Part shown: positions 27,182 through 36,018 of the stretch, one piece after another
Numbering within the stretch: position 1 is the stretch's first letter
Layout of the letters: every line of letters starts with the position of its first letter
Assembly (NCBI RefSeq): GCF_002209535.1
Contig: NZ_NJIG01000001.1
Span: 744,001-808,000 of the forward strand
Direction: 5' to 3'
Length of the DNA: 64,000 nucleotides
Source of the DNA: Achromobacter marplatensis
GTDB taxonomy: Bacteria; Pseudomonadota; Gammaproteobacteria; Burkholderiales; Burkholderiaceae_B
Made by a program: the position numbers and the translations under genes
The notes under the pieces: generated by a model
Database searches by the model: none
What the model was told of the DNA's origin: nothing
Seen by the model: the letters and a program-made list of their open reading frames with translations, nothing else

Positions 27182-28381
27182 TTAAAGAACGGTGCGGTCC
27201 TGGACCAGGCGGATCCAGAATGCGGCGCCGTGGCTGATGGCTTTGTCATTGAAGTCGTACTGGGGCGTGTGCAGCCCGAACGACGGGCCGTTTCCGAAAA
27301 AGACGAACGCGCCGGGCTTTTTCTGAAGCATAAACGAGAAGTCTTCGCCCCCCATTACCGGTTTCATGTTGTCCACCACGCGGTCAGGGCCTACCAGGCT
27401 ACGCGCAATGCGTACCGCGTGCGCCGTGTTTTCCGGGTGATTCAGCGTAACGGGATAGTCCCGCAGGTAATGGAGCTTCGCCGTGGCGCCGAAGGTGCCG
27501 GCAATGCCTGCCACCACGTCCTTCATGCGGGCCTCGACCATGTCCTGGATGTCCGGATTGAAGGTGCGCACCGTGCCACGCAACTGGGCCTTTTGCGGAA
27601 TGACGTTGTCCGTCTCGCCGGCATGGAACATGGTGATCGATACGACCGCGCTTTCATGCGGATGCACGTTGCGCGACACGATCGTCTGCAAGGCATTGAC
27701 AATCTGGGTGCCGACGATGACGGTGTCCACGCCCTCTTGCGGGCGCGAGGCATGGCTGCCGCGGCCCTCGATATCGATCGTGAAGCGATCGGACGCGGAG
27801 GTGACCGGGCCAACGGTCGTCGAAAACTTGCCCAGCGCCAGATTGGGCATGTTGTGCAGGCCATACACTTCGTCCACGTCAAACCGCTCGAACAGGCCGT
27901 CCTCGATCATGGCCTTGCCGCCCGCACCGCCTTCCTCGGCCGGCTGGAAGATGAAGACCGCCGTGCCCGCGAAGTCGCGGTCCACCGACAGATAGCGGGC
28001 CGCGGCCAGCAAGGTGGCGCTATGGCCGTCGTGGCCGCAGGCGTGCATGATGCCGGTGTGGCGCGACTTGTGGGCGACGTCGTTGGCTTCGTGAATCGGC
28101 AAGGCGTCCATATCCGCACGCAGGCCCACGTTGCGGCCAGGGCCCGCGCGCCGACCGGCAAGCACGCCGACCACGCCGGTCTTGCCGATGCCCGTCTCGA
28201 CGCGGTCAAAGCCGAACGCGCGCAGCTTCTCGGCGATGAAGGCCGACGTGGCGTGTTCTTCATAGCGCAGCTCGGGCGCGGCGTGGAATTGGCGGCGCCA
28301 CACGCTCGCCTCGGCGGCGACCTGCTCCAGCACGCCGGCGTCGCCGACGATCCCTTCCAACGTTCCTGCCACTTCGGCCAT
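27182..28381 (-). CDS. M20-family amidohydrolase (N-acyl amino acid/hippurate hydrolase type)
   Basis: A 399-residue metallopeptidase-family amidohydrolase. The metal-binding and catalytic motifs are HACGHDGH with its Cys, FQPAEEGGAGG (catalytic Glu pair), GLHNMPN, and near the end MGGEDFSFM. These mark the M20D group, which removes acyl groups from N-acyl amino acids or related amides. RGSHASRPQEGVD is the lid/dimerisation domain His motif. ATG 28381 has AAAGGATTC before it; an upstream frame to 28495 is probably not translated. It leads an apparent two-gene unit with the BisC-like reductase and is divergent from ABC system 2. Confidence 0.9.
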   Translation of the reverse strand: MAEVAGTLEGIVGDAGVLEQVAAEASVWRRQFHAAPELRYEEHATSAFIAEKLRAFGFDRVETGIGKTGVVGVLAGRRAGPGRNVGLRADMDALPIHEANDVAHKSRHTGIMHACGHDGHSATLLAAARYLSVDRDFAGTAVFIFQPAEEGGAGGKAMIEDGLFERFDVDEVYGLHNMPNLALGKFSTTVGPVTSASDRFTIDIEGRGSHASRPQEGVDTVIVGTQIVNALQTIVSRNVHPHESAVVSITMFHAGETDNVIPQKAQLRGTVRTFNPDIQDMVEARMKDVVAGIAGTFGATAKLHYLRDYPVTLNHPENTAHAVRIARSLVGPDRVVDNMKPVMGGEDFSFMLQKKPGAFVFFGNGPSFGLHTPQYDFNDKAISHGAAFWIRLVQDRTVL

Positions 28382-28572
28382 GCTGAATCCTTTATCCGCG
28401 GCGCACGCCGCGTCACGGCGCGGCCGGCCAAAAAACAAGACGCGGATTATGGCAAGAAAGCCCCGCGCGCCAGAGGATCGATTCGCCATATCCACATAGC
28501 CAATGCAGCTAAAGCCCGCGCGCTTGCTCCTGTAGCATCGCTCGTCCTGAAAAACCTCAACTGGTCGGTCTC

Positions 28573-30102
28573 ATGCTCCCGTTTGACAAGTCGGTAGTTC
28601 GTTGCGCGTTCGCGGCGGCAATCCTCCTCGGTCACCCCGCTTATGCAGGCCCCCAAGACAACACGGCGGTGGTCGCGTTGACGGAAGAGATGCCCAGCTT
28701 CGACGCCTATCTGAGCACGGCCCGCGAAGGCATCGTGGCCTCGCGCCAGCTGTACGACACGCTGATCGAACGCAATCTGGCCACCGGGCAGTACGAGCCC
28801 TCGCTGGCCACCGCCTGGCGCCGCCTCGACGACAAGACCTGGGAGTTCGATCTGCGCCCCGGCGTGACGTTCCACAACGGCGACCCCTTCACCGCCGACG
28901 ACGTGGTCTTTACGCTCCAGTACTACGCGCGCCCCGAATCCGGCGCCCGCTCGGCCAACTGGCTGGACTGGATCGCGTCGGTTGAAAAGGTCGGCGACCA
29001 TCAGGTTCGCATCATTTCCAAGGCGCCCTTCCCGGCCGCACTGGAGTTTGTATCGGGTTCGCTGGCGATCTTCCCCAAGGCCTACTTCGAAAAGGTCGGG
29101 CAGCAGGCCTTCGGCAAGCAGCCGGTGGGCACGGGCCCCTTCAAGCTGGGCGCCACGCGCGGCAACGAGTACGTGCTGGAGAAAAACAAGTCCTACTTCG
29201 GCGGTGCCAAAGGCGCGGCCAAGCTGGACCGCATCACCGTGCGCATCATTCCCGACGAGGCGACCCGCATTGCCGAGGTCATCGGCGGCAGCGTGGACTG
29301 GACTTGGAACCTGTCCGCGGACCAGATCCCGCAACTGCAGGCCGTGCCGACCCTGCAGGCGCAATTCGGCTCCACGCTGACCATCGCGACCATCTTGCTG
29401 GATGCGCGCGGTCGCGCCAGCGGCGAGAACAGTCCGCTTAAGGACGTCCGCGTGCGCCAGGCCATCAACCACGCCATCGACAGGAAAAAGATCGTCGACA
29501 CGCTGCTGGGCGGCGAAGGCAAGCAACTGGCCACGCTGTGCCACCCGCTGCAGTTCGGCTGCGACGAGGCCGCGGCCCCCGTCTATGACTACAACCCTGC
29601 GAAGGCGCGCGAGCTGCTGGCCCAGGCCGGCTACCCCAAGGGCTTCAAGGTCAGCCTGTCGTCCTTCCGCGACCGCCCGCGCGCCGAAGCCGTCAAGGCA
29701 TATCTGGCAGCGGTCGGCATCGACGCCAACCTGGAAATGCTGCAGTCCCGCGCCAGTTTCAGCAAATGGCGCGAAGGCAAGCTCGACCTTTGGTATGGCG
29801 ATTGGGGCTCGTCGTCGATGTTCGACACCTCGGCATCGCTTTCCGCGTTCTTCAACTTCAGCCCGCAGGACGGTTTTCACGACGCCGAACTGCGCGACAT
29901 CCTGCAGCGCGCCGACAACGCCATCGACGAAGCCACGCGCCGCACGGAATATTCCCGCGCCATCAAGCTGGCCGCCGAACGCGCCTATTTCGTGCCCATG
30001 CACACCATCGTAGTGGGCTACGCTACCGACAAACGCCTGGCTTATCAGCCGTCGCCGGACGGAATCCCGCGCTTTTATCAGCTGGGCTGGTCGGCCAAGT
30101 AA
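28573..30102 (+). CDS. Peptide-type ABC transporter substrate-binding protein (family 5), system 2
   Basis: A 509-residue periplasmic receptor with a signal peptide ending near HPAYA-GPQDN. Family blocks are FDLRPGVTFHNGDPFTADDV, PVGTGPFKLG and VRQAINHAIDRKKIV. C323 and C330 form a CHPLQFGC motif also present in the system 3 receptor, suggesting a disulfide and a shared ligand class. The gene is divergent from the M20 amidohydrolase across 191 nt and heads the operon of permeases and ATPases that follows after 6 nt. Confidence 0.92.
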   Translation: MLPFDKSVVRCAFAAAILLGHPAYAGPQDNTAVVALTEEMPSFDAYLSTAREGIVASRQLYDTLIERNLATGQYEPSLATAWRRLDDKTWEFDLRPGVTFHNGDPFTADDVVFTLQYYARPESGARSANWLDWIASVEKVGDHQVRIISKAPFPAALEFVSGSLAIFPKAYFEKVGQQAFGKQPVGTGPFKLGATRGNEYVLEKNKSYFGGAKGAAKLDRITVRIIPDEATRIAEVIGGSVDWTWNLSADQIPQLQAVPTLQAQFGSTLTIATILLDARGRASGENSPLKDVRVRQAINHAIDRKKIVDTLLGGEGKQLATLCHPLQFGCDEAAAPVYDYNPAKARELLAQAGYPKGFKVSLSSFRDRPRAEAVKAYLAAVGIDANLEMLQSRASFSKWREGKLDLWYGDWGSSSMFDTSASLSAFFNFSPQDGFHDAELRDILQRADNAIDEATRRTEYSRAIKLAAERAYFVPMHTIVVGYATDKRLAYQPSPDGIPRFYQLGWSAK

Positions 30103-30108
30103 CCCGCC

Positions 30109-31032
30109 ATGCTTTCTTTGCTGTTGCGGCGTGCCGGCCTGGCGGTGATGGTCGCGCTTACCGTCTCCCTGCTGTGCTTCGTCTTGTCCAACGTGGCTGT
30201 CGACCCTGCCCTGGCGCTGGCGGGCGACAGCCCTACGGAAGCGGACCTGCAGGCCCTGCGGGTACGTTATGCGCTGGACCGCCCCTTGCCCGAGCGCTAT
30301 GCGGCCTACCTGGGGCGCCTCGTGGCGGGCGACCTGGGTACCTCGCAGTTGACGGGCGAACCCGTCTCCCGCATGCTGGCCGACCGGGTCGGGGTGACCG
30401 CCTTGCTGGCGTTGACGGCGATCCTGCTGGCGCTGGCGGTGGCGGTGCCCGCCGGTGTGATGGCGGCGGCCCATCGCGGCGGCTGGACCGACCGGGTCGT
30501 GTCCTTCGTCACCGCCGTGGTGCAAGCCATGCCCAGCTTCTGGGCCGCCCTGCTGCTGATCATCTTCTTCGGCGTCAAGCTGCGCTGGCTGCCGATATCC
30601 GGCAGCGGCACGTTGGCGCACTACGTCATGCCCACCATCGCCCTCAGCCTGTACGCGCTGCCTGCGCTGACCCGCCTGACCCGCAGCGGCATGGTGCAGG
30701 CGCTGGAATCCGATTACATCCGCACGGCGCGCGCCATGGGGTTGCCGGGGCGCGTCATCCTGTTCAAGAGCGCCCTGCGCAACGCGCTGCTGCCGGTGGT
30801 GTCGCTGGGCGCCGTGCAGTTCGGCTTCATGCTGGGCGGGTCCATCGTCATCGAATCCATCTTCGCCATCCATGGCATCGGGTATCTGGCCTGGCAATCC
30901 ATGATCCGCGCCGACATGCCGGTCATCCAGGCGGTCGTCCTGATGATCTCCCTGACCTACATCGTGTTGACCTTCCTGTCCGACGTGCTGAACACCCTTC
31001 TGGATCCCCGCCTGAAGCGAGCGGCCTCGTGA
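30109..31032 (+). CDS. Peptide-type ABC transporter permease (DppB-like), system 2
   Basis: A 307-residue inner-membrane permease. The first span (AGLAVMVALTVSLLCFVLSN) is followed by the periplasmic GDLGTSQLTGEPVSR segment and the EAA coupling loop YIRTARAMGLPGRVILFKSA. It ends LLDPRLKRAAS, almost the same as its system 3 counterpart (LDPRVRAAS). It starts 6 nt after the binding-protein stop, and its TGA shares one base with the following ATG. Confidence 0.92.
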   Translation: MLSLLLRRAGLAVMVALTVSLLCFVLSNVAVDPALALAGDSPTEADLQALRVRYALDRPLPERYAAYLGRLVAGDLGTSQLTGEPVSRMLADRVGVTALLALTAILLALAVAVPAGVMAAAHRGGWTDRVVSFVTAVVQAMPSFWAALLLIIFFGVKLRWLPISGSGTLAHYVMPTIALSLYALPALTRLTRSGMVQALESDYIRTARAMGLPGRVILFKSALRNALLPVVSLGAVQFGFMLGGSIVIESIFAIHGIGYLAWQSMIRADMPVIQAVVLMISLTYIVLTFLSDVLNTLLDPRLKRAAS

Positions 31033-31847
31033 TGCCGCGCCGTCTGGGGTTCTACTGCGGCATCGCCATCATCGCCGCGCTGGCGTTCATCGCCCTGTTC
31101 GGACCGTCCCTGCTGACGAACGACCCGTTCACCCAGTCACTGGGCCAGCGCCTGGCGCAGCCGTTCTGGCACGACAAGACACTGCCTGCGCACTGGCTGG
31201 GCACGGACCAATTGGGCCGGGATTATCTGGCGCGGCTCGTCTACGGCGCACGTATTTCGCTGGCCATCGGTTTTGCAGTGGTGATCGTCTCGGGTTTCAT
31301 CGGCATCACATTGGGCCTCATCGCCGGCTACGCCGGCGGCGTGGCCGATGCGGTCATCAGCTTCATCATCAATACGCGGATCAGCATGCCCATCGTGCTG
31401 GCGGCGCTGGCGATCGTATCCGTTACCGGCAATTCGCTGACGACGGTGGTGCTGGTGCTGGGCCTGCTCCTGTGGGACCACTTCGCGGTGGTGGCGCGCA
31501 GTGCGGCCATGCAACTGCGCAACGCCGACTATGTCACCGCCGCGCGCGCAATGGGCTGTTCGCACCTGCATATCCTCGTGCGCGAGATCCTGCCCAACAT
31601 CCGCGGCCCGCTGCTGGTGATCGCCACCGTGGAAATGGCGCATGCCATCCTGGTCGAAGCCGCGCTGTCTTTCCTGGGCCTGGGCGTGCCGGCCCCCTAT
31701 CCGTCCTGGGGCCTGATGCTGTCCGAAGCCAAATCCTTCATGTTCTTCAGCCCGTGGCTGATCGCGTTGCCCGGCGCCGCGCTGCTCTTGCTGGTGCTGG
31801 GCATCAACCTGACGGGCGACGGCCTGCGCACCCGCCGGGAGGCATGA
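31032..31847 (+). CDS. Peptide-type ABC transporter permease (DppC-like), system 2
   Basis: A 271-residue permease, short for the family because the N-terminal cytoplasmic leader is nearly absent. Hallmarks are HWLGTDQLGRDYLARLVYGAR, the coupling loop YVTAARAMGCSHLHILVREI and SFLGLGVPAPYPSWGLML. The start at 31032 is fixed by the TGATG junction with the DppB-like gene; the longer upstream reading overlaps that gene. It overlaps the ATPase gene by 4 nt. Confidence 0.92.
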   Translation: MPRRLGFYCGIAIIAALAFIALFGPSLLTNDPFTQSLGQRLAQPFWHDKTLPAHWLGTDQLGRDYLARLVYGARISLAIGFAVVIVSGFIGITLGLIAGYAGGVADAVISFIINTRISMPIVLAALAIVSVTGNSLTTVVLVLGLLLWDHFAVVARSAAMQLRNADYVTAARAMGCSHLHILVREILPNIRGPLLVIATVEMAHAILVEAALSFLGLGVPAPYPSWGLMLSEAKSFMFFSPWLIALPGAALLLLVLGINLTGDGLRTRREA

Positions 31848-32842
31848 TGCAGCGGTCCCCGACTCCTGCCGCCCCGGTGCTCGACGTGCGCAACCTGCAC
31901 ATCACCTTGCCGACCCGCGCGGGCACCCTGCAAGCCGTGCGCGGGATCGATCTGCGCATCGAGCGGGGGGCCACCCTGGGCCTGGTCGGCGAAAGCGGCT
32001 GCGGCAAATCGCTGACGGCGTTGAGCCTGCTGCGCCTGCTGCCGCGCGGCGCGCGCGTGCAGGCCGACCGCCTGGCATTCGACGGCGAAGACCTGCTGGC
32101 GGCCCCGGACCGGCGGATGAATGCGCTGCGCGGCGACCGCATCGCCATGGTGTTCCAGGAACCCATGACGGCGCTCAACCCCACGTTCACCATCGGCCAG
32201 CAGTTGATGACCGTCTACCGCAGCCACCGCCATGACGGCGGCGCCCGCGAACGCGCGCTGCATTTGCTGGACCGCGTCGGCATTTCGCAGCCCCAGGCCC
32301 GCCTGGGCCAGTATCCGCACGAGCTGTCCGGCGGCATGCGCCAGCGCGTCCTGATCGCGATGGCCTTGATGTGCGGCCCCGAGCTGATCGTGGCCGACGA
32401 GCCCACCACGGCGCTGGACGTCACGATCCAGAAGCAGATCCTGGAGCTGCTGAAGACGCTGCAACGCGAAATGGGGCTGGCCGTGCTGCTGATCACGCAT
32501 GACCTGGGCGTGGTGTCCCACTACACCGACCACGTGTCCGTGATGTATGCCGGCCAGATCGTCGAATCGGGCGCCACGTCGCAGGTGCTGGCGGCCCCCG
32601 GCCATCCGTACACCCAAGGCCTGCTGGACAGCATCCCGCAAGTTGCCCAGCGCTCTGGCGCGCAGCGCCTGCCCATCATTCCCGGCGTGGTGCCCGCGCT
32701 GACGCAGGCGCCAGAAGCCTGCGTCTTCGCACCCCGGTGCCGCCATGCCGCCGAGGTCTGCGCCGGACCGCCGCCCGCCCTGACGGCTTACCAAGACCAG
32801 CGCCTGCGGCGCTGCCACGCGCCATTCGAGGCCCGCCCATGA
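31844..32842 (+). CDS. Peptide-type ABC transporter ATP-binding protein (DppD-like), system 2
   Basis: A 332-residue ATPase with Walker A GESGCGKS (49-56), Q-loop FQEPMTALNP (Glu replaces the commoner Asp), signature LSGGMRQR and Walker B VADEPTTALD. A C-terminal extension with cysteines (CVFAPRCRHAAEVC) is present. The start lies in an overlap with the permease stop; two consecutive ATG codons (31844, 31847) make the exact start uncertain by one residue. Confidence 0.92.
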   Translation: MMQRSPTPAAPVLDVRNLHITLPTRAGTLQAVRGIDLRIERGATLGLVGESGCGKSLTALSLLRLLPRGARVQADRLAFDGEDLLAAPDRRMNALRGDRIAMVFQEPMTALNPTFTIGQQLMTVYRSHRHDGGARERALHLLDRVGISQPQARLGQYPHELSGGMRQRVLIAMALMCGPELIVADEPTTALDVTIQKQILELLKTLQREMGLAVLLITHDLGVVSHYTDHVSVMYAGQIVESGATSQVLAAPGHPYTQGLLDSIPQVAQRSGAQRLPIIPGVVPALTQAPEACVFAPRCRHAAEVCAGPPPALTAYQDQRLRRCHAPFEARP

Positions 32843-33687
32843 GCGTTCCCGCTGTCGTCCGCCTGGTGCAGGCCGACGCCCTCACCCGCCGCTATACCCA
32901 CCGCGCGGCATTCTGGCGCCCGCCGACCATGCACACCGCGCTGGACGCCGTGTCGCTGCATGTCGACGCGGGCGAAGCCGTAGGCATCGTGGGCGAATCG
33001 GGCTCCGGAAAAAGCACGCTGGCCAGGTTGTTGCTGGGCTTGGACACGCCCAGCGCGGGCTCGGTGCTGTTGGCCGGCCATCCTGTCACCGGCTTGCCCC
33101 GCAAACGCATCGCCCGGATCGTGCAGCCGGTGTTCCAGGACCCATACGGGTCGCTGAACCCCAGCTACACCGTCGAACGCCTGCTGGCGCTGCCGCTGCG
33201 ATTGCGTGCCGGTCGGGGCGACACCGTGGATATCGCGGCCGAAACCACCCGTTTGCTGGACCAGGTGGGCCTGCCCGCCCGCACGCGCGGCGCTTATCCG
33301 CACGCGCTGTCCGGCGGCCAGCGTCAACGCGTGGCCATCGCCCGCGCACTGGCGGTGCAGCCACAACTGCTGATCTGCGACGAACCCACCTCCGCGCTGG
33401 ACGTGTCCGTGCAGGCGCAGATCCTGAACCTGCTGCAGGAATTGCGCCAGGAACTGGGCCTGGCCTTGCTGTTGATCAGCCACAACCTGGGCGTCGTCGG
33501 CCATATGGTCGACCGGCTGTACGTGCTGCAGCAGGGCCAGGTCGTGGAAGCCGGCAACACGGCCCAAGTGTTCGACGCGCCCCAGCACCCTTATACACAG
33601 CGCCTGTTCGCGTCGGTGCTGGAAGTGCGCGGGCGGCAGCCGTCTTGCGGCGCGTCGCCGGTCAACGCGCTTTCGCTGTCCGCTTGA
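32839..33687 (+). CDS. Peptide-type ABC transporter ATP-binding protein (DppF-like, short), system 2
   Basis: A 282-residue ATPase with Walker A GESGSGKST (52-60), FQDPYGSLNP, signature LSGGQRQR and Walker B LICDEPTSALD. Unlike the system 1 DppF it lacks the Cys-bearing oligopeptide C-terminal domain: after the QHPYTQRLF block only a short tail follows. The system 3 DppF has the same truncation, which supports common descent of the two operons. It starts in an ATGA overlap and ends 26 nt inside the convergent tetR-type gene. Confidence 0.92.
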   Translation: MSVPAVVRLVQADALTRRYTHRAAFWRPPTMHTALDAVSLHVDAGEAVGIVGESGSGKSTLARLLLGLDTPSAGSVLLAGHPVTGLPRKRIARIVQPVFQDPYGSLNPSYTVERLLALPLRLRAGRGDTVDIAAETTRLLDQVGLPARTRGAYPHALSGGQRQRVAIARALAVQPQLLICDEPTSALDVSVQAQILNLLQELRQELGLALLLISHNLGVVGHMVDRLYVLQQGQVVEAGNTAQVFDAPQHPYTQRLFASVLEVRGRQPSCGASPVNALSLSA

Positions 33688-34330
33688 CCGCCGCTGCCCC
33701 GGCAACCGGCGCCCCCAACATACGCAGGCAGTCGTCCGAAACACTGCGTGCGAAATCGGTGCAATCCTTCAGCTTGGCCGCGATGGCGTCGTCGGCCACG
33801 CCATGCACGCCGGAATAGATCAGCAAGGCGGTGATCCTGGGCTGCGGCAATGCCCACAACGCGGCGGTCTTGCCTCCTTCCAGAATCCCCAGCAACTGGT
33901 CAAGAATGGCGTTCTTGTCGCGGTTTTGGCGGTCGTGATGGTGGTGATTGCCATAAACGATGTCGTGCGTGCGGTAGGTATCCACGTAGGTCTGGATGCT
34001 GGCATGGATCCAGGCTTGCAGCTTGCCGACCCAATCGTCGCCCGCACAGGCGTTCACGGCCCCTTCCAGCACCTCCAGGTATTGGCGGGTGTACCGTTCG
34101 GCCAGCGCGGCCAACATGTCGGTCTTGGCGGCGAAGTAGTGATAGAACGTGCCTTTTGCAACGTTCGCCTCTTCCACGATGCTGCTGATAGTGGTGGCTT
34201 CCACGCCGTTGGCCAGGAACAGCTTTTCGGCGGCCGCCATCAATTCCTCAAGCCGCACCTCCGCGGGCTTGGTCCGGGGCGGACGCGGCTCGGAAACAGG
34301 CAGCGGGGCGTTGGCGCGGGTCGATCTCAT
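33662..34330 (-). CDS. TetR/AcrR-family transcriptional regulator
   Basis: A 222-residue repressor-type protein. The N-terminal helix-turn-helix (about 25-70) contains ATTISSIVEEANVAKGTFYHYF, split in the family as helix 2, turn and recognition helix. The C-terminal ligand domain includes a run of four His (GNHHHHDRQNRD), which could bind a metal or simply be a loop. ATG 34330 has GGAATGC upstream; a start 24 nt earlier is possible. It converges with the system 2 ATPase gene, so it may regulate that operon, itself or a distant target. An inverted repeat lies 50 nt upstream. Confidence 0.88.
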   Translation of the reverse strand: MRSTRANAPLPVSEPRPPRTKPAEVRLEELMAAAEKLFLANGVEATTISSIVEEANVAKGTFYHYFAAKTDMLAALAERYTRQYLEVLEGAVNACAGDDWVGKLQAWIHASIQTYVDTYRTHDIVYGNHHHHDRQNRDKNAILDQLLGILEGGKTAALWALPQPRITALLIYSGVHGVADDAIAAKLKDCTDFARSVSDDCLRMLGAPVAGAAAVKRTAKAR

Positions 34331-34379
34331 TGAAGCATTCCAGGCGGCTGGCAAAGACGCCCAGTTTAAGGGAAACGGA

Positions 34380-34397
34380 CGGGTGTCAAACCACCCG
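34380..34397. promoter_or_regulatory. Inverted repeat between the tetR-type gene and crp/fnr, candidate operator
   Basis: CGGGTG and CACCCG flank a 6-nt centre, 50-67 nt upstream of the TetR-type start codon on its strand and just beyond the end of the upstream crp/fnr gene. Position fits an autoregulatory TetR operator; a weak terminator for the crp/fnr gene is the alternative, though no T-run follows. Confidence 0.3.
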
Positions 34398-34399
34398 GT

Positions 34400-35119
34400 C
34401 TACTTGGACGGCCCATTGATCCTGGCGTAGCTAAGCAGGTCGGCCGCATAGCATTCGCAGGCGGCCGATTCCAGGCCGCGCCGGTCCAGCACGGCGATGT
34501 CGCCGCGGTGATAGGCGATCAGCTTGCGCTGTTGCAGCGCCGACGCCGCCACGGTCACGCCCACCCGGCGCACGCCCAGCATGTGGGCCAGGTACTCATG
34601 GGTCAGGTGGAAATGGTCGGCGTGGGCGCGGTCCTGGGTCATCAACAGCCACCGCGCCAGACGGCCCTCGACCAGATGGGAATGCATGCAGGCCGCCGCC
34701 TGCGCCAGCTGCTGCAGGACAACCACCGTGTAACCGTTGATCAACTGTCGCAGCGCCTGGCTGGCGCCCAGTTCCTGCCGGAAGCGCTCGGCCGGCATAC
34801 GCAAGGCGACCCCGCCGCCCTGCACCACCGCACGTAGTTGCGAGGTATCCGTGCCCAACGGCACGTCGACGCTCCACATGCCTTCGTTGCCGATCAACCC
34901 CACCTCCAGCGACGGGCCGCGCGCCAAGGGCAGGATTAGCGAAATATAGCTGTGCGTCGGGAAATAGACGTCGCCCATGCGCCCGCCGGGTTGCAGCAAG
35001 CATTGGCCAAAGACTAGCTCGACCGCTTCGAAGCGCCCGAGCAGCCGGTCCCGTTCGCGCCCGGGCAATGCGTCAAGCAAGCGATTGGGCACGTCTTCAT
35101 GCACGGATTGGACAGAAGG
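34400..35119 (-). CDS. Crp/Fnr-superfamily transcriptional regulator, second of a tandem pair
   Basis: A 239-residue protein from the preferred GTG start at 35119, which has GGAAAC 6 nt before it and lies 25 nt after the partner gene's stop. An ATG at 35194 would overlap the partner by 50 nt. The cNMP-binding-like barrel (VYFPTHSYISLIL, VGLIGNEGMWSVDVPLG) is followed by a winged HTH (LTHEYLAHMLGVRRVGVTVAA) and the VLDRRGLESAACECY tail of this regulator group. It lacks the N-terminal Cys cluster of oxygen-sensing Fnr and has no obvious cAMP phosphate-binding RxAx motif, so its signal is unknown. Confidence 0.88.
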   Translation of the reverse strand, partial: PSVQSVHEDVPNRLLDALPGRERDRLLGRFEAVELVFGQCLLQPGGRMGDVYFPTHSYISLILPLARGPSLEVGLIGNEGMWSVDVPLGTDTSQLRAVVQGGGVALRMPAERFRQELGASQALRQLINGYTVVVLQQLAQAAACMHSHLVEGRLARWLLMTQDRAHADHFHLTHEYLAHMLGVRRVGVTVAASALQQRKLIAYHRGDIAVLDRRGLESAACECYAADLLSYARINGPSK

Positions 35120-35144
35120 CACGATCAGTTTCCGGTTCGCCCGT

Positions 35145-35873
35145 TCAGGGGCGTACAGCCTCGGTGCGCCGGCTGAGCAGACGCGCGTATTCATCACGGA
35201 CCACGGTGTAGCACTCGCACACGCGCGCCTCGAGCCCGACGCGATCGGTTACCTGGATGTGGCCGCGCCGGTAGCGGATGAGCCCCGCCGTCTGCAAATG
35301 CCCGGCCGCCTCCGTCACCCCTTCGCGCCGCACGCCAAGCATGTTGGCGATCAGTTCCTGCGTCATCACGATCTCGTTGGACCGCAGCCGGTCCAGGCTC
35401 AGCAACAGCCAGCGGCAAAGCTGCTGGTCCAGCGAGTGGTGCCGGTTGCACACGGCCGTCTGCGCCATCTGCGTCAGCAGCGCCTGGGTGTATCGCAGCA
35501 ACAGATGCTGCATGGCGCCGCCCCGGTCGAATTCGTCTTTCAGCGCCTGGCCCTTCAACTGGAAGGCCGAGCCGGCGCTTTGCACGATGGCGCGGCTGGG
35601 CGTGGTTTCTCCGCCCATGAAGAGCGAGACGCCGACGATGCCCTCGTTTCCCACTACGGCGATTTCGGTGGATGCGCCGTCTTCCATGACGCACAGGAGC
35701 GACACGATGCAGTCGACCGGAAAGCAGACGTGCCGCATGCGGCCGCCCGGTTCGTACAACGCTTTGCCCAGCGGCATCGGCACGCGTTCAAGCAGCGGAA
35801 ACAGGCGGGCCTGCTCGTCCGGGGGCAATGCCGCCAGCAGGTGGTTCTGGGTGGGATCGTGTGAGTCAGGCAT
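35145..35873 (-). CDS. Crp/Fnr-superfamily transcriptional regulator, first of a tandem pair
   Basis: A 242-residue homologue of the next gene, evidently a tandem duplicate: VCFPVDCIVSLL, IAVVGNEGIVGVSLFMGGE and the HTH block MTQELIANMLGVRREGVTEAA align along their length with the partner. The C-terminal VTDRVGLEARVCECY motif is shared. There is no Fnr-type Cys cluster. ATG 35873 has GGGAG at 6 nt. About 110 nt upstream lies a 5-N4-5 dyad of the kind this superfamily binds, and the same motif occurs before pgi, so autoregulation and control of pgi/ndvB are likely. Confidence 0.9.
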   Translation of the reverse strand: MPDSHDPTQNHLLAALPPDEQARLFPLLERVPMPLGKALYEPGGRMRHVCFPVDCIVSLLCVMEDGASTEIAVVGNEGIVGVSLFMGGETTPSRAIVQSAGSAFQLKGQALKDEFDRGGAMQHLLLRYTQALLTQMAQTAVCNRHHSLDQQLCRWLLLSLDRLRSNEIVMTQELIANMLGVRREGVTEAAGHLQTAGLIRYRRGHIQVTDRVGLEARVCECYTVVRDEYARLLSRRTEAVRP

Positions 35874-35982
35874 GGCGGCTCCCTGCAACAAGCCCAATGC
35901 AGGCCCGCGAGTCGGGCGGGCGCAATCCGAAGGCGCTCCGACAAGCCTTACCCGCTCGGCGAGGGTAATCGGCAGGCGCTTG

Positions 35983-36000
35983 GTGCGCTACCGAACAGAG
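35983..36000 (-). promoter_or_regulatory. Candidate Crp/Fnr-type operator upstream of the crp/fnr pair
   Basis: The plus-strand reading GTGCGCTACCGAACAGAG matches the site at 37785-37802 at 15 of 18 positions. Within it GTGCG-N4-CGAAC is a near-dyad with the spacing of Fnr sites. It lies 110-127 nt upstream of the first regulator's start codon. The arm GTGCGCTACC also pairs perfectly with GGTAGCGCAC at 36010-36019, which abuts the pgi stop codon. Confidence 0.55.
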
Positions 36001-36018
36001 TGCCTCCAGGGTAGCGCA

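Noticed and set aside
28447-30897. 816-codon open frame on the minus strand opposite ABC system 2
   Set aside because: It lies antisense to three clear transporter genes in register with their GC-rich codon pattern, has a composition rich in Gln/Arg/His/Gly and no family motif; a shadow frame.
35119-35194. ATG at 35194 as start of the second crp/fnr gene
   Set aside because: It would overlap the upstream gene by 50 nt without a ribosome-binding site; GTG 35119 has one and lies just after the upstream stop. It remains an alternative.
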